From Hygrophila difformis (taxonomy: Eukaryota > Streptophyta > Magnoliopsida > Lamiales > Acanthaceae): a DNA stretch of 64,000 bases. Of this stretch, positions 57,846 to 64,000 are shown piece by piece. The stretch spans positions 39,272,890 through 39,336,889 of the forward strand of contig JAOANR010000001.1 in NCBI GenBank assembly GCA_030278955.1, written 5' to 3'. The notes under the pieces are model-generated. The model saw nothing but the letters and a program-made list of their open reading frames with translations. It had not been told where the DNA came from and did no database searches. The translations under genes and the position numbers were made by a program. Positions within the stretch are counted from its first letter, which is position 1, and the number at the start of each line of letters is the position of its first letter.

Positions 57846-59080
57846 AGATTTAAATTATCATGAACCTAAAAGTTTCGATGAGGCTATGAAATCTAAACAT
57901 TCTGAGAATTGGCTTAATGCTATGAAAGATGAAATTGGATCCTTGCATAAGAATAAAACTTGGGAACTTGTACCTAGGGCTGAAAATAAATCTGTCATTG
58001 ATTGCAAATGGATTTTTAAAATTAAAATGAAAATTGATGGTGAAAGCAAGGTTATCAAGATCGGGATCCTAAGTAGGATCGTTTTTGTCTTTGCAAGATC
58101 GGGATCGTAGGATCGAATCGGGATCCTAAGATCCTATGAAATTATTATTTATATTTTTAAAAATTAATATTTGTTAATTATCTCATTAAACTGGTGACAT
58201 TTATAATTGAAAATATATATTTTAGATCAATTTTTAACAAGAATTTGATAGTTAATTGTATGCTTATTAATGATCCAATAGAAGTTAAACACTGACATAG
58301 AACCCAACAATTTTGAGTTCAATATATGCAAAGATACATTAAACAAAATTGACAAAAATAACATAATGACCAAAATCATAAAGAGCTAGAGATAATAAGT
58401 AATTTTACTCCGGAAAAAAAAACAAAAAAAAGCCAAAGGGGTAGGATCGGATCGCTCAGCGATCCTACGATCCTACTCCGATCCTACCGATCCTACTGCG
58501 ATCCTACCATATTTGCGATCCTATGGCGATCCGGATCGTTTTTTATGGGTGGGATCGTAGGATCGTGCGATCCTACGATCAGGATCGCGATTTTGATAAC
58601 TATGGGTGAAAGGTTTAAGGCTCGATTAGTGGCTAAAGGTTTTACACAAAATGAGGGTATAGATTATTCTGAAATTTTCAAACCTGTTGCTAAATTCACA
58701 ACTATTAGAGTCATGCTTGCTTTGGTTGCACATTTTGATTGGGAATTAATACAAATGGATGTTAACACAGCATTCTTGCATGGTGAATTAGATAAAGAAA
58801 TTTTTACAAAGAACCTCCTGGATTTGAAGATAAAACAAAGCTTAATCATGTTTGTTTGCTTAAGAAAGCACTTTATGGCCTTAAACAAGCTCCTAGACAG
58901 TGGAACCTTAAATTTGACAAATGTATGAAAGACATGGGATTTTCTAGGAGTCATTTTGATCACTACCTTTACTTGAAGCTGAATTATGTGCCAATGTTTT
59001 TGCTTCTATATGTGGATGATATGTTGTTGATTAGTCCTTTTATGAAAATTATTTGTGCTGTGCAAACCTGTTTGAAATAG
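57832..59080 (+). pseudogene. Copia reverse transcriptase, split by a hAT-type insertion
   Basis: Part 1 (57850-58046) has NWLNAMKDEIGSL and TWELVP; part 2 resumes at 58613 with [11 protein letters not shown], then [14 protein letters not shown] and the catalytic YVDDML (near 59010). The 558-bp element sits between them; setting aside it and one target-duplication copy leaves the frame in register, so the gene was still open at this point when hit. A further frameshift lies near 58805-58850. Confidence 0.9.
58047..58604. mobile_element. Non-autonomous hAT-type element (558 bp)
   Basis: 8-bp target duplication GGTGAAAG (58039-58046, 58605-58612). Ends CAAGGTTATCAAGATCG and, inverted, CATAGTTATCAAAATCG, fitting the hAT pattern. 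Both subterminal regions are packed with GATCCTA / TAGGATC motifs, the kind of repeats hAT transposases bind. No transposase frame. Confidence 0.9.
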
Positions 59081-59084
59081 AATT

Positions 59085-59972
59085 TTGAAATGAAAGATTT
59101 GGGGAATGCAAAATGCATCTTGGGAATGCATATAATTCGAGATAGGGCTAATTCCACATTATTTTTAAATCAAACAAAATATGTTAAAAGATTCTTCAAA
59201 GATTTTCTTTGTCAAATGCAAAACCTGTTAGAAATCCTCTTGCATCTCATTTTGTGTTAAGTAAGGAACGAAGTTCTAAAACTGAATATGAAATTAACTC
59301 AATGAAAGATGTCCTTATGTTCATGCTATTGGTTTTGTCATTTATCTCATGATTTGTTCTAGACCTGATCTTGCTTATCCTATCAGTTGTTTGAGTAAAT
59401 ACATGGCCAATCCAGGTAAGGCTCATTGGGAAGCCTTGAAATGGCTGCTAAGGTATTTGGTATACTCAACAGACTACTCTTTTTTTTTTGCTAAATGGGA
59501 TAATGATGTTTGTTTGACAGGTTATATAGATTCTAATTTCTCTAATGACAAAGATAATAGGAAATCTAATACCTCTTATTTGTTTACTCTGTGTGGATCT
59601 AGTGTTAGATGGAAGTCACAATTATAGCCTGTTGTAGCTCTCTCAACAACTGAATCTGAATTCATTGCAATGTCTGAAGCATGTAAGGAAGGACTGTGGT
59701 TAAAACGTTTAATAAAAGAGTTAGGATATGAAAGAGATATAGTGATATTTTCTGACAGTCAATCTGCTCTTCAACTTAGTAAACATCCAGTTTCCATGAT
59801 AGGTCCAAAACATAGATGTCAAATATCACTTTATGAGAGATTATTAGAAGCTGGAAAAGTCAAATTAGAAAAGATTGCCTCTGAATTTAATCCAGCTGAC
59901 ATGGGAACTAAGTCTGTTGAGAAACTTGTGTCTTGTATGAAAAATCTTCACATTGATTTTGGTTTTGGTTGA
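59085..59972 (+). pseudogene. Copia RNase H, broken
   Basis: MICSRPDLAYPISCLSKYM (59349) leads into RNase H with YIDSNF (first D), then TTESEFIAMSEA (E) and SDSQSALQL (D). A TAG stop at 59625-59627 splits it; the frame before 59349 is disrupted. The active-site acidic residues are kept. Confidence 0.88.
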
Positions 59973-60265
59973 TGCAGGTATCCCTTTTTCAGGCTGCTGT
60001 TCATGTTCAAGAAAAGCTCACCCATTTACTTGTCTTTGCTTTGCATATTTCTTTTTCTTGCATTTCTTGTCTCTTGCATTTCATTGCATAAGAACATATA
60101 CATCTCTTGCATTTCATTGCATAAGAATAGATACATCACTTGCATTTCACTGCATAAGAACAGATGCATCACTTCACTGGTAATAGCATACTGCATTGGG
60201 CGATGATGAGATTTATAAGTCCTAAATATTTTGGATACCCATTGAGCAACCCGGATTAAAAGGTC

Positions 60266-60277
60266 CAAGGTGGAGAT
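60266..60277 (+). other. Copia polypurine tract
   Basis: CAAGGTGGAGAT directly before the 3' LTR start TGTTGGAGTGG. Confidence 0.8.
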
Positions 60278-63200
60278 TGTTGGAGTGGCCCTTTCTAATC
60301 CTACCCAAACTATTGTGCAGCCCACACTCCTCGGCCCATGATGAATAAACTTGAGGCCCATCCCTAACCCTAGGTTTTCTATCTCTGCCTGTAAGTAGTC
60401 TACTGTTCATCAGATTAGTGTTCAAGCAAGCAGCGCCCCTCTCTCTCGGTTCTTCCAGATTCATATTCTATCCTTGTGTTTGACTCTCTAGATAGTTCCG
60501 TCTTTAATCCGTTCATCCTCCCTTAGGGTTGAGTGATATTGAGAGTTGTGTGCCTGTGTTGTAGTAGGAATCTTAGAGTTATTCCAGGTTGTTGTACAGA
60601 GGCTGTTCAACAGGGCTACGGGTTTGGTTTGGGATTGAGAAATAGAGAGTATAGCCGAGTGAGGAAATAGAGGGTGTGTTGGCTGTCATTGTTTGGATAT
60701 TGGGTGGATTGGAGCAGTCATCTTCTTCCCCCTTTTTGTCCAGTCAGTTGCTCTTGGTTTGTGTACCATATTTGGGCATTCTGAGCCCTACATTTACTAA
60801 ATGTTTGGTTGTCTATTATTGCTCTGTTTGTGCGTGTGTTTACAGATTTTGAACATTAGATTAGAGGTGTAATACCCGAGAATTTTGCAACATAAAATAA
60901 ATAAACAAATAAAATAAATAATAAAGAAAACATAATAAATAAATAAAGAATCCTAAGAAATGAGAAATGGAATTTAAATTAAAAAGAAATCAAAGTTCCG
61001 AGAACCCGGGAAACCGAAGACAAAATAATTAAATAAATTGTACACGGGAACCCGACACCAACGGACTCAAGAATTCGAGCCCAATATTAAATTCAGACCC
61101 GAGTAAAAATTAGGATAGGAAATTGGAGCCCGAAGATAGCCCGGAAATCGGAATCCGAGAACATAGAGGGATAGAAGTCCGAAAGAGAGGAGAAAGGCCC
61201 GACGGATCGCACGACCCGGCCCAGACCGCAGCCTGGACCAAGGCCGCGCAGTCTCCGTGCGGGTTTTACCCTAAAGGCCGCGCCAACCCCGCGCCAAATG
61301 CGACAATTGCGACGTTCCGCGATTTACTCGCCCGAATCCGGATTTTTCGACTTCGGTTGCTTTCCTTTCGGTTCAAGACACCCTAGGGCTGACTTTGGAC
61401 GTCCCTAGGTCCCTTACATCTATAAATAACCATTCTAATCAGCCCGGAACACTTTGAAAACTCTACGAAAAATCTCTACACATCAAACCCTAATCCCAGA
61501 GTCGTCGGAGGCACGAAACCAAGAGAAGGGACTGCCTTGGACGAAAATTGGAAGGCTTCTATCATCGTGGTAAGATCTGATCCCTTCTTTATCATTCTTG
61601 ATTCGAAAACGAATCCTAACTCGATCCTTTTTCCTATTCTAAACCCCGATCCGGATCGAGAGCGAAGAACCCGACGAAATCAAGGAGAAAAACGGTGGAC
61701 TGGAAGCCACGCCTCCGAATCGACGAGCCGAGACGACCATAGATCTGTAAGTTAACCTTACTATGGTTTGGGCGAATTAAAATATATCTACTCTCAAGAT
61801 TTAATCAAGAACTTAAAATCTGTCCACACGAAAACCTATACAGCGCAGCGTTTTTGCACGATTTTTCTGAACCCTTAAAACTGTTTAAACGAGAAAACTT
61901 AAAACATGAAAAATGTTTCTAAAACATTGATCTACCTTCTGTAACATTTTCATAATTTTTTATCGTGTTTTGATATCCGAAAACGATCGCAAACGAGCCT
62001 GCCTTAGATTTAGATCTTGAAACGGTGACAGATTTTACATCCGAACTTGAGGTTGATTTTTACCTTCGATCTAAACCGATTTAGGATTGGTGTTGAACAT
62101 AAGAATTGTAGATCTATACGTTTAAAACACCTCCATAAATTTTTGGAATTTTTCGTTGAGATTTGATATCGGAAATCGACTCCAAACCGAACTGCTCTAA
62201 ATTTAGATCTTGAAATCTTGACAGATTCTTGGTCCGAACTTGTAGGCATTTTTGACAATAGATATAGGATGAATTAGATCTTTTGTTGAACATGAAAGTT
62301 GTAGATATATGTCTTAAGCATCTCCTTGTAAAATTTGATCAAGTTTGGAGTTGGTTTGCTATGGTAGATCGTGAAATCTTGAAACTGCTGTTGGAAATTT
62401 CGGACAGATTTGTAACCTGATAGAAATCTACGTTTTTGACTTATTTCTTTAACCCGGATCGAAAAAGTTAAAACACGAAACCTGTTCATCACTGTGTTTT
62501 CGAGTCACTGGTCAAATTTCAGAATTTTTGGACTTAAAACCGATTTTTAATTAATTTTGGAGTAAACAGTGGTTTATCAAAGTCAAATCTTGAAAATCTT
62601 GTTGAAAAGGATTTTAAATGATATCGGAGCGAATAGCGTCCTGAAATAGTATATTTTGATAAACTTACTAGATTTGTGAAATTGGTCTTTCTAAACAAAG
62701 AAAAGATTAAAACATTGTGGGTTATGACTAAGCTGGATACTGTCAATGTTCTCTACGGCTTGGGACATAAGAGCCCAAGTGTATGTCTAGTGGACGTAAG
62801 AGCCCTTGCGAAATATTGATTGTATGGCTAGCGAACGCATCGAACCTATTAGAAGATCGACCGTGATACTTGTGGACATAAGAGCCCAAGCGTAAGGCTG
62901 GCGGACATAAGAGCCCTAGCGATGGTGATCTCTAAAAGAAATGAAACGAGAAGTTTATGAGAATTCCAAATTAAATCCGTATTAAATTGTGCTTTTAGAT
63001 TTATGGCAATTTATTTAATTACTTTGCAAGCTATATTTATGATCTTATGGAATCCATGTCTTTTAAATTATGCCATTAAATTATTACTAGATAAATGAAT
63101 CAAATTATAGAGTGTTATGCACATGTTTCCTTTAAATCTAATTAATGGCTTTGAAACCCCATAATCATGTATGTGTTAACTTACTCAGCACGTTGTGCTG

Positions 63201-63697
63201 ACCAAAACCATTTCTTTCTTTTTCCTACAGAGTATGAAGAATATGCATCATCATATGCATACATGGGAAATTTTGGGGAAATACATTATTTTTAAATTCC
63301 TGCATTAGACTAGACTTGCATGAACGGGCCTGTTTAACCCGTGTTTTGGCCATGTTGGCCCTATTTTTAAATTCCGCTGCATTATATATGTAAATACTAT
63401 TTTTCGCTGCAACTGTAATGACTTTATTTTTAAATTACATCACAATGGGCTGTGTGAACGTTTTTAAATCTTGAAAAACCATAGCCTTGCATCTCTTTAG
63501 CAAGCTCGGAGAAACCGTGTCTTGTTACGGAGGTGTGGCGGTGACACCCCAACTTGGGTGACCAAAAACCGGGGTGTTACAGGAGGTCAAGCAAGGAGCT
63601 TGAAGATTGCTGTTGCTGACAAAGGAAGCAGACTGGTTTCCTTGCTGCCGCTGCTGTGTTGTTTTGTTTGATAAAGGAAGGCTTCATTTGTATAACA
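60278..63697 (+). repeat. 3' LTR of the copia element, interrupted by a solo LTR
   Basis: 60278-60867 and 63582-63697 align with the left LTR; the break is at a point where the left LTR continues without interruption (near 54890). Confidence 0.92.
60868..63581 (+). mobile_element. Gypsy-related solo LTR inserted in the copia LTR
   Basis: 2714 bp, TGTAATACCCGAG ... GGGGTGTTACA, same family as the LTRs of the element at 1-6718 in the opposite orientation. Flanked by AGAGG and GGAGG, a 5-bp target duplication with one mismatch. No internal region remains, so it is a product of LTR-LTR recombination. TATA-like CTATAAATAACC at 61420-61431. A region with GGACATAAGAGCCC repeats (62760-62920) replaces the B-box-like array of the other LTR. 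Confidence 0.9.
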
Positions 63698-63702
63698 GAA
63701 GC

Positions 63703-64000
63703 AACAATGCCACCAAAGAAGAACCCGAGGTGTGTGAAGAGGTTAAGAAAGGGCGAATATGGGTATTGTGAAATTTCTAATTATTTTTATTTGTTAAATT
63801 TTTTTTTGTGGGATTGTTTGAAGAATGTGTTAGGTTAGGTTAGATATTATGTTTTATGTGAGTGGGAAAATTTGTTAGATGAATTGATTTGATTTTTGCG
63901 GAGTGGATTAATTTGTGTTTAAATGTTGAATTTGTGGGCCGAATTTAGGCGAAATGTATTGAAAATTGCTAAGTTTGGCCGCGTGATATGCATGTGATAT
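63703..64000. other. Right flank of the copia element, possible small exon
   Basis: An ATG at 63708 opens MPPKKNPRCVKRLRKGEYGYCE and runs to 63838. No known domain; it could be a first exon or chance. The left flank of the element (before 54300) shows nothing related. Confidence 0.25.

Larger units (their letters stand above)
54305..63697 (+). mobile_element. Old Ty1/copia LTR retrotransposon with two nested insertions
   Basis: Flanked by GAAGC at 54300-54304 and 63698-63702. Left LTR 54305-55005 (701 bp); right LTR 60278-60867 plus 63582-63697, 701 bp once the solo LTR and its target duplication are set aside. Gene order gag, protease, integrase, RT, RNase H is that of copia. By eye about 40 of 701 LTR positions differ, so it is old. 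It carries a hAT-type element (58047-58604) and a gypsy-related solo LTR (60868-63581). Confidence 0.95.

Overview
The window is nuclear DNA of a flowering plant, probably a eudicot, and is almost entirely transposable elements nested in one another. The plant call rests on retrotransposons primed by initiator-Met tRNA, plant L1-type LINEs with DUF4283-like ORF1 and an RNase H tail, tRNA-derived SINEs, a Helitron, MITEs, and a captured piece of a plant-type DMC1 gene. I found no intact host gene. The species cannot be named from the sequence. Positions 31215-31714 are exactly 500 N, so the order and distance of the two flanking contigs is not proven.

Layout. 1-6718: an LTR retrotransposon related to Ty3/gypsy, minus strand, left LTR cut by the window edge. 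It has lost its gag-pol and instead carries a ~2.2 kb palindrome built from a miniature LTR element (TRIM). 6719-7753: short AT-rich DNA with two SINEs. 7754-13339: a full-length L1-type LINE (plus strand) with a 16-bp target duplication; ORF1 is intact, ORF2 has stops and frameshifts. 13936-14109: a SINE. 14138-~16992: a 5'-truncated LINE (minus strand). 16353-29248: a tandem array of fourteen ~923-bp units, each made of a piece of that LINE's reverse transcriptase plus ~280 bp of flanking DNA; unit 1 is still joined to the parental LINE. 29249-31214: unrecognised DNA with a TATA-like box and a series of hairpins.

Right of the gap: a degraded gag gene (minus strand) is split by a very young, apparently complete Ty3/gypsy element at 32415-43581 (5-bp target duplication ATACT, LTRs differing by one base by eye, open 1557-aa polyprotein). 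Then comes the promoter and leader of the older element, a 1.24-kb tandem duplication (44447-46919), and a probable minus-strand Helitron ending at 51154 that carries two exons of the meiotic recombinase DMC1. 51233-54016 holds a Harbinger-like MITE, SINE pieces and a LINE 3' end in AT-rich DNA. 54305-63697 is an old Ty1/copia element (target duplication GAAGC) with decayed genes; its reverse transcriptase is split by a 558-bp hAT-type element with an 8-bp target duplication, and its right LTR by a 2.7-kb solo LTR of the family seen at the left edge.

How the parts relate: the inferred order of events is old copia and old gag element first, then SINEs, LINEs, solo LTR and hAT insertion, then amplification of the LINE fragment into a satellite-like array, with the gypsy element at 32-43 kb the most recent arrival. 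That element is the only one here whose proteins and ends all look usable; the rest are relics or non-autonomous.
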